Of a stretch of 64,000 nt of DNA, positions 7,569 through 16,049 are shown piece after piece. Made by a program: the position numbers and the translations under genes. The first letter of the stretch is position 1. Each line of letters opens with the position of its first letter. This DNA is from Kineosporia succinea (GTDB taxonomy: Bacteria; Actinomycetota; Actinomycetes; Actinomycetales; Kineosporiaceae). The stretch lies in NCBI RefSeq assembly GCF_030811555.1, contig NZ_JAUSQZ010000001.1, positions 3,903,241 through 3,967,240 of the forward strand. Reading direction: 5' to 3'. Under the pieces are notes generated by a model. It was not told the origin of the DNA and ran no database searches. It was given only the letters and a program-made list of their open reading frames with translations.

Positions 7569-7751
7569 GAGCACACAGTAAAGGTGGGGTCCGACAGTCC
7601 CGGCGCGCAGGGGAGTGCTCCATGGAGGTCGTCCCTGGCCGTAAGGGTGGCCCGGGCGTCACAACGGGTATAACTCTGGCAGGATTCGACGGAGACAATC
7701 AGCGACGAAGTGAACACCTGACCTGATCCCGAACCCGACGGAAGCACAACG
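7569..7751. promoter_or_regulatory. Divergent promoter region, S9 peptidase and malQ
   Basis: The gap holds no ORF of its own. TATAAC at 7669-7674 on the plus strand is the best -10 candidate for malQ, 78 nt before its GTG, without an obvious -35. The minus-strand promoter could not be located. Confidence 0.3.
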
Positions 7752-10229
7752 GTGACCGAGCAGCGACCCGACCGCCAGGAGAGCCGAGAGCCCGGCCGGA
7801 CGAGCCACCAGGCGAACGTCGGCCCGGACGACGAGGGCTCGTTCTACGACATCAGCGCGCCCACGCCCCCGGCCGGGATCCCGCTGTCCGAGACCTGGAA
7901 GACGCCGATCCTTCCCGGATCCGGCGAACCCGGCCCCGACGACACCCTCGACCACGACGGTGACCCGGGCACCCCCGGTGAGATCCGGCGTCCCCCGTTG
8001 ACCGACGGGAACCTCGACCTCGACGCCCCCGCGCCCGAGGAACTCGTCGAGCTGGCCGCCGGGCTGGGCGTGGCGACCGAGTTCAAGGACTGGAAGGGCA
8101 AGCTCGTCCCGGTGAGCACCCACACCCTGTGCGGTGTGCTCGCGGCGCTGGACATGCCGGTGCGCACCGGCGTGCACGTGCGGGCCGCGCTCGCCGAGCT
8201 GAACCGCCGGCCCTGGGAGAAGCTGCTGCCCGACGTCACCGTGGTGCGCCAGGGTGACTCGGCGGTGATCGGCGTGCACATCGAGGCCGACATGCCGCTG
8301 CACCGGCTCGACGTGCGCCTGGAGACCGAGGGCGGCGCGAGCCTGAAACTGCCCCTGGCCGGCGACCAGCCGAGCCTGGAGGAGGGACGGGCGACCGTCG
8401 GTGGACGGGCCGTGCGCCGGGTCAACTACATGGTGCTGGGCGACATCCCGGTCGGCGACCACCAGCTCAGGGCCCGCTACCAGCCGGCCGCCCGGCACCC
8501 CGGCAGCGAGAACCAGTCGGGCGAGATCACGCGTCCGTTCGTGGTCACCCCCCGGCGCATCGACCTGGCGCCCTCGGTGTCGGAGAGCCGCGCCTGGGGC
8601 TTCATGACGCAGCTGTACCAGGTGCGCTCGTCGCGCAGCTGGGGCCTGGGCGACCTGGGTGACCTGGCCGAGCTCACCGGCTGGAGCGCTCGGGCCGGTG
8701 GCGCCGACTACGTGCTGGTGAACCCGCTGCACGCGGCCGAGCCGGTGTCCCCGATGACCCCTTCGCCCTACCTGCCCACCACCCGCCGCTTCTTCAACCC
8801 GGTCTACCTGCGGGTCGAGGACATTCCGGAGGTCGCCTACCTGGCGTCCACCGAGCGCGCGATCATCGAGTGGCAGGCCGAGGCCATGCGGGCGCTCAAC
8901 ACCGACCCCAAGGAGCTCGACCGCGACGCGGTCTGGGCGGCCAAGTCCGCCTCGCTGCAGACCGTTTTCGAGCACCCGCGCAGTCGCGAGCGGCAGGCCC
9001 AGTTCGAGGCCTACTGCCTGCGCGAGGGCCAGGGCCTGGAGGACTTCGCCACCTGGAGCGCGCTGGCCGAGCGGTACGGCCTGCCCACCTCGAAGTGGCC
9101 CGAGCACTTCCGTGACCCCCGGGGCGAGGCGGTGGCGCAGGTCCGCGAGGAGCTGGCCGACCGCGTCGAGTACTTCCGCTGGCTGCAGTGGTGTCTCGAC
9201 CAGCAGCTCGCCAACGTGGCCGCGGTCGCGCACGACGCCGGGATGTCGGTCGGCGTGGTGCACGACCTGGCCGTGGGGGTGCACCCCGACGGTGCCGACG
9301 CCTGGGCCCTGGCCGACGTGCTGGCCATCGGCGTCACCGCGGGGGCCCCGCCCGACGCGTTCAACCAGCAGGGCCAGGACTGGTCGCAGCCGCCGTGGCG
9401 GCCCGACCGGCTGGCCGAGCTGGGCTACGAGCCCTACCGGGCGATGCTGCGGACCCTGCTGCGTCACGCCGGGGCCCTGCGGATCGACCACATCCTCGGG
9501 CTGTTCCGGTTCTGGTGGGTGCCCGAGGGGAACTCACCGGCCGACGGCACCTACGTGAAGTACGACCACGAGGCGATGATCGGCCTGCTGGCGCTGGAGG
9601 CGCAGCGGGCGGGCTGTTTCGTGATCGGCGAGGATCTCGGCAACGTCGAGCCGTCCACCCGTGAGTACCTGAAGGAGCGCGGGGTGCTGGGCACGTCGAT
9701 CCTGTGGTTCGAGCGGGACTACGAGGGTGACGGGCAGCCGCTGGCGCCGCAGGAGTGGCGCGACCTGTGCCTGGCCACCGTCACCACGCACGACCTGCCG
9801 CCCACCGCGGGCTATCTCGCCGGTGAGCACATCGAGCTGCGTGACCGGCTGGGCCTTCTCACCCGTTCCTACGACGAGGAGGCCGCGGTCGACGCGGCCG
9901 AGCAGCGCGACGTGATCGACCAGCTCGTGCGCCTCGGTCTGCTGGCACCCGAGGCCGGTGAGCGCGAGAAGGTGGAGGCGCTGCACGCGTTCCTCGCTCT
10001 CACCCCGGCCAAGCTGATCGGGGTGCAGCTGGCCGACGCGGTGGGCGACCGGCGCACGATCAACCAGCCCGGCACCAACGACGAGTACCCCAACTGGCGG
10101 CTGCCTCTCGCCGACGGCGTGGGCCAGCCGATCCTGCTCGACGACCTGATGGACTCGGCCCGGGTGAACAGCCTGGTGCGCATCGTCGACTCCCGGCTGC
10201 ACCCGAACGACTGGGTGGAACCGGAGTGA
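7752..10229 (+). CDS. malQ: 4-alpha-glucanotransferase (amylomaltase), GH77
   Basis: An 825-residue cytosolic enzyme that disproportionates maltodextrins, moving glucan chains between acceptors. An acidic, probably disordered N-tail (about 95 residues) and a beta-sandwich MalQ_N domain (about residues 165-270) precede the GH77 barrel. The barrel starts at WGFMTQLYQVRSSRSWGLGDL; the nucleophile Asp lies in LRIDHILGLFRFWW, the acid/base Glu in VIGEDLGNVEP and the third carboxylate in TTHDLPPTAGYL. The 250s-type loop is replaced by the long actinobacterial insert. Translation starts at GTG 7752. The last codon's TGA overlaps the GTG of the next gene (GTGA), so the pentapeptide gene is translationally coupled. 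Length and N-tail match actinobacterial MalQ. Confidence 0.96.
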   Translation: MTEQRPDRQESREPGRTSHQANVGPDDEGSFYDISAPTPPAGIPLSETWKTPILPGSGEPGPDDTLDHDGDPGTPGEIRRPPLTDGNLDLDAPAPEELVELAAGLGVATEFKDWKGKLVPVSTHTLCGVLAALDMPVRTGVHVRAALAELNRRPWEKLLPDVTVVRQGDSAVIGVHIEADMPLHRLDVRLETEGGASLKLPLAGDQPSLEEGRATVGGRAVRRVNYMVLGDIPVGDHQLRARYQPAARHPGSENQSGEITRPFVVTPRRIDLAPSVSESRAWGFMTQLYQVRSSRSWGLGDLGDLAELTGWSARAGGADYVLVNPLHAAEPVSPMTPSPYLPTTRRFFNPVYLRVEDIPEVAYLASTERAIIEWQAEAMRALNTDPKELDRDAVWAAKSASLQTVFEHPRSRERQAQFEAYCLREGQGLEDFATWSALAERYGLPTSKWPEHFRDPRGEAVAQVREELADRVEYFRWLQWCLDQQLANVAAVAHDAGMSVGVVHDLAVGVHPDGADAWALADVLAIGVTAGAPPDAFNQQGQDWSQPPWRPDRLAELGYEPYRAMLRTLLRHAGALRIDHILGLFRFWWVPEGNSPADGTYVKYDHEAMIGLLALEAQRAGCFVIGEDLGNVEPSTREYLKERGVLGTSILWFERDYEGDGQPLAPQEWRDLCLATVTTHDLPPTAGYLAGEHIELRDRLGLLTRSYDEEAAVDAAEQRDVIDQLVRLGLLAPEAGEREKVEALHAFLALTPAKLIGVQLADAVGDRRTINQPGTNDEYPNWRLPLADGVGQPILLDDLMDSARVNSLVRIVDSRLHPNDWVEPE

Positions 10230-10918
10230 CCCCACGCGCGAAGAAGAGCGGCCCGCAGGCGCCGCGCATCGACGAGATCCGGCTCGGCGGGCTGGAACCC
10301 GGCGATCCGGCGGAGCTGCTGCGCGGGGCCCGGCTCGACGGCCTGGCCTTCGCCGGGGTGGATCTCGGCGAGCTCGACCTGAACGGCGCCTCGGTGATGG
10401 AGTGCACGCTGACCGACGTCGGCGCCGACGAGGCCGACCTGCGGTCGCTGCGGCTGCGGGACTGCTCGATCACCCAGGCCCGGTTCCCGTCGGTGCGGGG
10501 CGGGCGGGGTGACTGGCGGGACGTGCGGGTCGAGGGGGCTCGCATCGGGTCGGCCGAGCTGTACGAGAACCACTGGGGCAGCGTTCATTTCGTCGACTGC
10601 AAGATCACCTACCTGAACCTGCGGGGGGCCACGCTGCGCGACGTGGCGTTCACCCGGTGCTCGATCGAGGAGCTGGACCTGGGCGAGGCCACGGCCCAGA
10701 GCCTGGCCTTCCACGGCAGCACGCTGCAGATCCTCGACCTGCAGCGGGCCGAACTGAAAGACGTCGACCTGCGCGGCGCCGAGCTGCACAAGATCGTCGG
10801 GCTGGACCGGCTGCGTGGCGTCACCGTGAGCTCGGCGCAGCTCGGTCAGCTGGCGCCGCTGCTGGCCGCCGAGTTCGGCATCGGCATCGACGACACCACG
10901 CCCGCGGAGATTCCCTGA
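10226..10918 (+). CDS. Pentapeptide-repeat protein
   Basis: A 230-residue protein made of degenerate A(D/N)LxX-type repeats: LDGLAFAGVDLGELDLNGASVMECTLTDV and later LNLRGATLRDVAF, LDLGEATAQSLAF, LDLQRAELKDVDLRGAEL can each be read as successive five-residue faces of a right-handed square beta-helix. No membrane segment. Pentapeptide-repeat proteins may mimic DNA and protect gyrase, or act as scaffolds; nothing here selects between them. GTG 10226 overlaps the malQ stop. Its own TGA overlaps a CTG that appears to start the next gene, so the three form one coupled operon. Confidence 0.85.
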   Translation: MTPRAKKSGPQAPRIDEIRLGGLEPGDPAELLRGARLDGLAFAGVDLGELDLNGASVMECTLTDVGADEADLRSLRLRDCSITQARFPSVRGGRGDWRDVRVEGARIGSAELYENHWGSVHFVDCKITYLNLRGATLRDVAFTRCSIEELDLGEATAQSLAFHGSTLQILDLQRAELKDVDLRGAELHKIVGLDRLRGVTVSSAQLGQLAPLLAAEFGIGIDDTTPAEIP

Positions 10919-11976
10919 ACGCCAAGGTCAAGATCCTCGCCGCCCTGCTGGTCGTGGTGGCCGTGGGGCTCACCTACGCGCTCATCCACCGCGGAAGTGA
11001 CGCGCCCGCGCCGGCGGCGACCCCCACGTCCACCATCACCCCGAGAACTCCCAACGCCGCCGACAAGGAGGCCGCGTTCGGGGTGTTCTGCTGCTGGTCC
11101 CCCGACGGGGTGCGGGATTTCGGCGACTGGGCCGGGCGGGACGTGCAGTACGTGGTCGACTTCTCGCTGCGGCGCACCTGGAACGACATCGCGAACCCGT
11201 TCGATCAGCTGAAGTCCTGGCAGGACGAGGACTACCGGATCGTGTTCGGGCTGGCGATGCTGCCGGAGGACGACTCGCTCGACGTCAGCCTGGCCGCCGG
11301 GGCGCGGGGTGACTACGACGAGTACTACCGCACGCTCGCGCAGAACCTGGTGGCCTACGGGCAGGGCGACGCGGTGCTGCGGCTGGGCTGGGAGTTCAAT
11401 CTGGGCTCCTGGCGCTGGCATCCGGGGGAGGCGGACGACTTCATCGCGTACTGGCGGCGGGTCGTCACGACGATGCGGGCGGTGCCGGGGGCCGAAGGGC
11501 TGGCGTTCGACTGGAACGTGAACAACGGTGGTAACACCTACGATTCGACGCGCTTCTATCCCGGGCGCGACTACGTCGACTACGTCGGCGTCGACGTGTA
11601 CGACATCTCCTGGGCCAAGGGCACCTACCCCTACCCGGACACGTGCTCCACGACCTGCCGGCGTCAGCGTCAGGCCAAGGCCTGGAACGACACCTACGAC
11701 TCGCGCTACGGCCTGCGGTTCTGGTCGAGATTCGCGGCGCGGCAGGGGAAGCCGATGTCGCTGCCGGAGTGGGGGCTGTGGGAGCGGCCGGACGGGCACG
11801 GCGGCGGTGACAACCCGTATTTCATCGAGCGGATGCACGAGTTCATCGCCGACCCGGCGAACAACGTTGCCTACCAGGCATATTTCGAGTACGACGTGAA
11901 GCCCGACGGCAATCATCGGCTGCGGGACCTTAAGAACTCGGGGCGGGTGTTCCGAGAGCTCTTCGCCCCGTCCTGA
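10915..11976 (+). CDS. Membrane-anchored or secreted GH26-like glycoside hydrolase
   Basis: A 353-residue protein with an N-terminal hydrophobic segment (about residues 4-22, ILAALLVVVAVGLTYAL) followed by a Pro/Thr-rich linker and a catalytic domain of GH26 type. Candidate acid/base Glu is in LRLGWEFNLGSW and candidate nucleophile Glu in MSLPEWGLWERP; WNVNNGG and YVGVDVYDISW are barrel strands. GH26 enzymes cut beta-mannans and related glycans; the true substrate is unknown. The start is odd: there is no in-frame ATG, GTG or TTG before the hydrophobic segment. CTG at 10915, overlapping the previous stop (CTGA) and 5 nt after GGAGA, is the only start giving a complete signal segment. A GTG inside the segment would truncate it. 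A Cys-Cys at FGVFCCWS and CSTTC suggest disulfides outside the cell. Confidence 0.8.
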   Translation: MNAKVKILAALLVVVAVGLTYALIHRGSDAPAPAATPTSTITPRTPNAADKEAAFGVFCCWSPDGVRDFGDWAGRDVQYVVDFSLRRTWNDIANPFDQLKSWQDEDYRIVFGLAMLPEDDSLDVSLAAGARGDYDEYYRTLAQNLVAYGQGDAVLRLGWEFNLGSWRWHPGEADDFIAYWRRVVTTMRAVPGAEGLAFDWNVNNGGNTYDSTRFYPGRDYVDYVGVDVYDISWAKGTYPYPDTCSTTCRRQRQAKAWNDTYDSRYGLRFWSRFAARQGKPMSLPEWGLWERPDGHGGGDNPYFIERMHEFIADPANNVAYQAYFEYDVKPDGNHRLRDLKNSGRVFRELFAPS

Positions 11977-11979
11977 ACG

Positions 11980-12027
11980 CCGATGGGGGACGTCGTGCGC
12001 ACCGGTGCGCACAACGTCCCCCATCGG
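11980..12027. terminator. Strong bidirectional terminator
   Basis: A 14-bp stem (CCGATGGGGGACGT, 11980-11993, with 12014-12027) continues after one mismatch into a 7-bp stem (11995-12001 with 12006-12012) with a CCGG tetraloop. It lies 4 bp after the GH26-like gene and 14 bp before the end of the convergent pepN gene. Confidence 0.85.
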
Positions 12028-12040
12028 GTCAACCGGCTTT

Positions 12041-14593
12041 TCAGGCCTGGCGGTCACGCTCCTGCGCCCGGGCGGCACGGGCGACCGCGTCGCGACCCTC
12101 GATCACCATGCGGCGCAGGGCCGGCTCGGCCTCGGTCGTGGACAGCCACTCCTCGGTCGCCGCCAGCACCTCGCCGACCGGCTGCGACGACGGGTAGAGC
12201 CCGGTCGCGATCTGACCGGCCATCTCGCTGGTGCGCTCGGCCCAGACCTTGGTCAGCGCCGCGAAGTACGGCTGCGTGTAGGGCGCGAGCAGCGACCGGT
12301 CGTGCACCCGGTTGAAACCGCCGATCACGGCCTGTTGCACGGTGTTCGGCAGGTCGCCGTCGTCGACCACGCTCGTGAACGCGGCCGCCTTGGCCTCGGC
12401 GGTCGGCGTCGCGGCGCGCGCGGCGGCGGCGTGGACCCGGCCGGTCGCGGTGTCGTCACGGGTCAGCTCGGCCTCGATCTCGTGCTCACCGGCGGTGCCC
12501 CCGGCCACCAGGGAGGTGAGCAGGCCCCAGCGCATCTCGGTGTCGACGGCCAGGCCCTCGATCGTGAGCTTGCCCGAGAGCAGGTCGGCGATCGAGGCCA
12601 GCTGCGACGGGGTGCTCGCGTGCGCGGCGAACGAACGGGCCAGCAGCAGCTGGGTGTCGCTGCCCGGTTCGGCCGTCTTCAGCAGCGCGAAGAGCCGGTC
12701 GGCGGCGGTGGCCGAGGTCTCGTCGCGGAACTCGGGGGCCACGTACGAATCCAGGGTGGCGGAGAGCTGGCGCAGCAGGGTCTGGGCCACGCTCGGGTCG
12801 TCGACGGAGGCGATGTTCGACAGCACCAGGTCGACGAAGCTGCGGGCGGGCAGCTCCGCGTCGCGGGTCATGTCCCAGGCGGCGCCCCAGATCAGGGTGC
12901 GGGCCAGGGAGTCCTCGAAGTGCGCGAGGTGACCGATGGCGGTGTCGAGCGACCCGGCGTCGAGGCGGATCTTGGTGTAGGCGAGGTCTTCGTCGTTGAT
13001 GAGAATCAGGTCGGGACGCGCGCTTCCGGTCAGCTGCGGCACCTCGGTGAGGGCGCCGGTGACGTCGAGCTCGATCCGGGTGGTGCGGCGCAGCTTGCCC
13101 TCCACCACGTCGTAACCGCCGACCACGAGCCGGTGCGGACGCAGGTGCGGGTACTCCTCGCTAGCCTCCTGGGCGATGGCGAACCGGGTGATGACCCGGT
13201 CTTCGCCGGTCTCGATCACCGGGCGCAGGGTGTTGACGCCGGCGGTCTGCAGCCAGGCCGCGCTCCAGCTGTCGAGGTCACGGCCGCTGGTCTTCTCCAG
13301 GTGCCCGAGAAGGTCTTTCAGCGTGGTGTTGCCCCAGGCGTGGGTCTTGAAGTACTGCCGCAGGCCGGCGTCGAAGGCGTCCTGGCCGACCCAGTACACC
13401 AGCTGCTTCAGCACGGAAGCGCCCTTGGCGTAGGTGATCCCGTCGAAGTTGACCTCCACGTCCTCGAGGTCGCGCATGTCGGCGACGATCGGGTGGGTGG
13501 AGCTGAGCTGGTCCTGACGGTAGGCCCAGGACTTCTCGGCACTGCTGAAAGTGGTCCAGGAGGTGGCCCACTCGGTGGCCTCGGCCTGGCAGCGGGTGCT
13601 CGCGTACTCGGCGAACGACTCGTTCAGCCACAGGTCGTCCCACCAGCGCATGGTGACCAGGTCGCCGAACCACATGTGGGCGAGCTCGTGCAGGATGGTG
13701 AGGGCGCGGCGCTCGATCAGGGCCTTGGGCACCCGCGAGCGGAACACGTAGACCTCGGTGATGGTGACCGCGCCCGCGTTCTCCATCGCACCGGCGTTGA
13801 ACTCCGGCACGAAGAGCTGGTCGTACTTGGGGAACGGGTAGTCGCAGTCGAAGGTCTCCTCGAACCAGGTGAAACCGGCCTTGGTGATCGCGATGACGTT
13901 GTCGGCGTCGAGGTGCTCGGCGAGCGACTTGCGGCAGAAGACACCGAGGGGGATGGTGCGGCCGTCGCGCACGGTCAGCTCGTCGGTGACCCGGTGATAG
14001 GGACCGGCGACCAGCGCGGTGACGTAGGGGCTCATCAGCTCGGTGGGCCGGAAACGCCAGACCGAGGTGCTGTTGCCGGCCGGCTCGGGCTCGACCTCGG
14101 AGGCGACCGTGACCACGTGCCAGTGGCTCGGGGCCTTGACCGTCCAGGTGTAGACCGACTTCAGGTCGGGCTGGTCGAAGCAGGCGAACACCCGCCGGGC
14201 GTCGGCCACCTCGAACTGGGAGTAGAGGTAGGTCTCGCCGTCGACCGGGTCGACGAAGCGGTGCAGGCCCTCGCCGGTCTGCATGTAGGCGGCGTCGGCG
14301 ACCACGCGTAGCTCGTTCTCGCCGTCGGCCAGGCCCGGCAGCGCGATGCGCGCGGTGCTGACGACCTCGGAGACGTCGAGGGCCGTGCCGTTGAGCACGA
14401 CCTCGTGCACGGTCGGGGCGATCAGGTCGATGAACAGGCCCGGGTCGCTGCTCGAGGCGGTGAACTTCACCGTGGTGACGGAGCGGAAGGTGTCAGGGCC
14501 CGTCGTGAGGTCCAGGTCGATGTCATACGACTGCACCGTGAACGCGGCGGCGCGGGCGGCCGCCTCGTCGCGGGTGAGGTTCGTACCGGGCAC
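12041..14593 (-). CDS. pepN: Aminopeptidase N, M1 zinc metallopeptidase
   Basis: An 850-residue enzyme of the usual actinobacterial length that removes N-terminal residues from peptides in the cytosol. The exopeptidase motif GAMEN is followed by the zinc site HELAH...NESFAE (HExxH with the third Glu ligand 18 residues on). The N-terminal beta-sandwich starts near FTVQSYDIDLDL and the C-terminal ERAP1-like helical domain covers the last 330 residues. GTG at 14593 has an AAGGAGG 6 nt upstream and is well supported. The gene is monocistronic and convergent with the GH26-like gene across a strong hairpin. Confidence 0.96.
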   Translation of the reverse strand: MPGTNLTRDEAAARAAAFTVQSYDIDLDLTTGPDTFRSVTTVKFTASSSDPGLFIDLIAPTVHEVVLNGTALDVSEVVSTARIALPGLADGENELRVVADAAYMQTGEGLHRFVDPVDGETYLYSQFEVADARRVFACFDQPDLKSVYTWTVKAPSHWHVVTVASEVEPEPAGNSTSVWRFRPTELMSPYVTALVAGPYHRVTDELTVRDGRTIPLGVFCRKSLAEHLDADNVIAITKAGFTWFEETFDCDYPFPKYDQLFVPEFNAGAMENAGAVTITEVYVFRSRVPKALIERRALTILHELAHMWFGDLVTMRWWDDLWLNESFAEYASTRCQAEATEWATSWTTFSSAEKSWAYRQDQLSSTHPIVADMRDLEDVEVNFDGITYAKGASVLKQLVYWVGQDAFDAGLRQYFKTHAWGNTTLKDLLGHLEKTSGRDLDSWSAAWLQTAGVNTLRPVIETGEDRVITRFAIAQEASEEYPHLRPHRLVVGGYDVVEGKLRRTTRIELDVTGALTEVPQLTGSARPDLILINDEDLAYTKIRLDAGSLDTAIGHLAHFEDSLARTLIWGAAWDMTRDAELPARSFVDLVLSNIASVDDPSVAQTLLRQLSATLDSYVAPEFRDETSATAADRLFALLKTAEPGSDTQLLLARSFAAHASTPSQLASIADLLSGKLTIEGLAVDTEMRWGLLTSLVAGGTAGEHEIEAELTRDDTATGRVHAAAARAATPTAEAKAAAFTSVVDDGDLPNTVQQAVIGGFNRVHDRSLLAPYTQPYFAALTKVWAERTSEMAGQIATGLYPSSQPVGEVLAATEEWLSTTEAEPALRRMVIEGRDAVARAARAQERDRQA

Positions 14594-14809
14594 GGGGTTC
14601 CTCCTTCAAGGGGCGCCTTCACCTCACCGGCGGGTGGACGGGGCGTGTCGCGGGCCGGCCGGTGAGAGGCGTCAAGGGTGCGGATTGCTCAATCCCGGAT
14701 CCTCTCATCAAGGACGCGTCGGTGCCCGGCCGGTGTGCGGGATGACAGTGGCCGGGCGCTACGTTGCGACTACCGGAGTGATCACCCCTTGACCGAGAGG
14801 CACGTTTCC

Positions 14810-15421
14810 ATGAGTGAGCGCGACACCGCCGATTTCTGGTTCGACCCGCTGTGCCCCTTCGCCTGGGCCACCTCCCGGTGGATCCTCGAGGTGGAGAAGG
14901 TGCGCCCCGTCGACGTGAAGTGGCACGTGATGAGCCTGTCCGTGCTGAACGAGGGCCGGGACCTGCCGCAGGAGTACCGCGACCTGATGGACAAGGGGTG
15001 GGGGCCGGTCCGGGTCGTCATCGCCGCCCGCGAGCTGCACGGCGAGCAGTACGTGAAGGCCCTGTACGACGCCATGGGCGCGGAGATCCACTACAAGAAG
15101 GAGAAGGACTACTCGGTCGTCATCGCCAAGGCTCTGGCCGAGGTGGGGCTGCCGGCCGAGCTGGCCAAGTACGCCGAGTCCGACGAGTACGACCCGCAGC
15201 TGCGCGCGAGCCACGCCGAGGGCATCGGCAAGGTCGGTGAGGACGTCGGCACGCCGGTCGTCGCGTTCAACGACAGCGCCTTCTTCGGGCCGGTCATCAC
15301 CCGGGTGCCCACCGGCGAGGAGGCCGGAAAGCTCTGGGACGGCACGCTCCTCGTCGCCGCCAACCCGTACTTCTTCGAGCTGAAGCGCACGCGGACCGAG
15401 TCGCCGCAGTTCGACGTCTAG
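14810..15421 (+). CDS. DsbA-fold, Rv2466c-like mycothiol-dependent nitroreductase family protein
   Basis: A 203-residue thioredoxin-fold protein with the Rv2466c pattern: FWFDPLCPFAWATSRW, VKWHVMSLSVLNEGRDLP, WGPVRVVIAAREL, VGEDVGTPVV and FFELKRTRTESPQFD. In M. tuberculosis Rv2466c the active site is CPWC and the enzyme uses mycothiol to reduce nitro compounds. Here the second cysteine is Ala (CPFA), so the protein is monothiol and must resolve through mycothiol rather than an internal disulfide. ATG 14810 was chosen because the fold begins nine residues later; no clear ribosome binding site. The gene is divergent from pepN and followed by a hairpin and rpiB. Confidence 0.87.
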   Translation: MSERDTADFWFDPLCPFAWATSRWILEVEKVRPVDVKWHVMSLSVLNEGRDLPQEYRDLMDKGWGPVRVVIAARELHGEQYVKALYDAMGAEIHYKKEKDYSVVIAKALAEVGLPAELAKYAESDEYDPQLRASHAEGIGKVGEDVGTPVVAFNDSAFFGPVITRVPTGEEAGKLWDGTLLVAANPYFFELKRTRTESPQFDV

Positions 15422-15437
15422 ATCCTTTGGTGGACGC

Positions 15438-15465
15438 GGCACTCCCGGCTCGCGCCGGGAGTGCC
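15438..15465 (+). terminator. 12-bp hairpin before rpiB
   Basis: GGCACTCCCGGC (15438-15449) pairs perfectly with 15454-15465 around a TCGC loop, 17 bp after the upstream stop and 12 bp before the rpiB ATG. It probably ends the Rv2466c-like transcript. CAGACT (15465-15470) next to it may be the -10 of a leaderless rpiB transcript. Confidence 0.65.
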
Positions 15466-15477
15466 AGACTGTGCGTC

Positions 15478-15948
15478 ATGCGCGTCCACCTGGGATCAGA
15501 CCACGCGGGTCTGGAACTGAAGCAGCACCTGGCCAAGCACCTCACCGAGGCCGGTCACGAGATCGTCGATCACGGGCCGCACCAGTACGACCCGGAAGAC
15601 GATTACCCGCCGTTCTGCCTGCGGGCGGGCGAGGCGGTGGCCGGCGACCCGGGCAGCCTGTGCGTCGTCATCGGCGGCTCCGGCAACGGTGAGCAGATCG
15701 CGGCGAACAAGGTGAAGGGTGTGCGGGCCGCCCTGGCCTGGAGCCTGGAGACCGCGAAGCTCGGCCGTCAGCACAACAACGCCAACGTCATGGCGGTCGG
15801 CGCCCGGATGCACTCCGTCGACGAGGCCACCAGCTTCGTCGAGGCGTTCCTGGCCGAGCCGTTCAGCGAGAACCCGCGGCACATTCGCCGCATCGAGCAG
15901 CTCGCCGGGTACGAGACCACCGGCGACCTGCCGGCTCTGCCCGAATAA
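15478..15948 (+). CDS. rpiB: Ribose-5-phosphate isomerase B, mycobacterial type
   Basis: A 156-residue enzyme interconverting ribose-5-phosphate and ribulose-5-phosphate in the pentose phosphate pathway. The N-terminus MRVHLGSDHAGLELK carries the substrate-binding Asp-His, and GGSGNGEQIAANKVKGVRAA is the active-site loop. As in M. tuberculosis RpiB, the E. coli-type catalytic Cys is absent and Glu of the GNGEQ motif is the expected base. RQHNNANVMAVGAR is the phosphate and dimer segment. ATG 15478 fits the conserved N-terminus exactly. Monocistronic; the preceding hairpin separates it from the upstream gene. Confidence 0.96.
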   Translation: MRVHLGSDHAGLELKQHLAKHLTEAGHEIVDHGPHQYDPEDDYPPFCLRAGEAVAGDPGSLCVVIGGSGNGEQIAANKVKGVRAALAWSLETAKLGRQHNNANVMAVGARMHSVDEATSFVEAFLAEPFSENPRHIRRIEQLAGYETTGDLPALPE

Positions 15949-16014
15949 GGCGTCCGCCGTTTAAAACCGCCCAACCAGCCCCAACCGGCCCCGACACCCC
16001 ACGGTTACGCATCG

Positions 16015-16043
16015 TGGTTATTTAGTTACAGTGTGGCTAAGAT
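16015..16043 (+). promoter_or_regulatory. Promoter of the SpoIIE-type phosphatase gene
   Basis: An A/T-rich island contains TAAGAT (16038-16043), a good -10, ending 6 nt before ATG 16050, so the transcript is probably leaderless. TGGTTA at 16015-16020 is a weak -35 with a 17-bp spacer. Confidence 0.5.
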
Positions 16044-16049
16044 CGGGGC

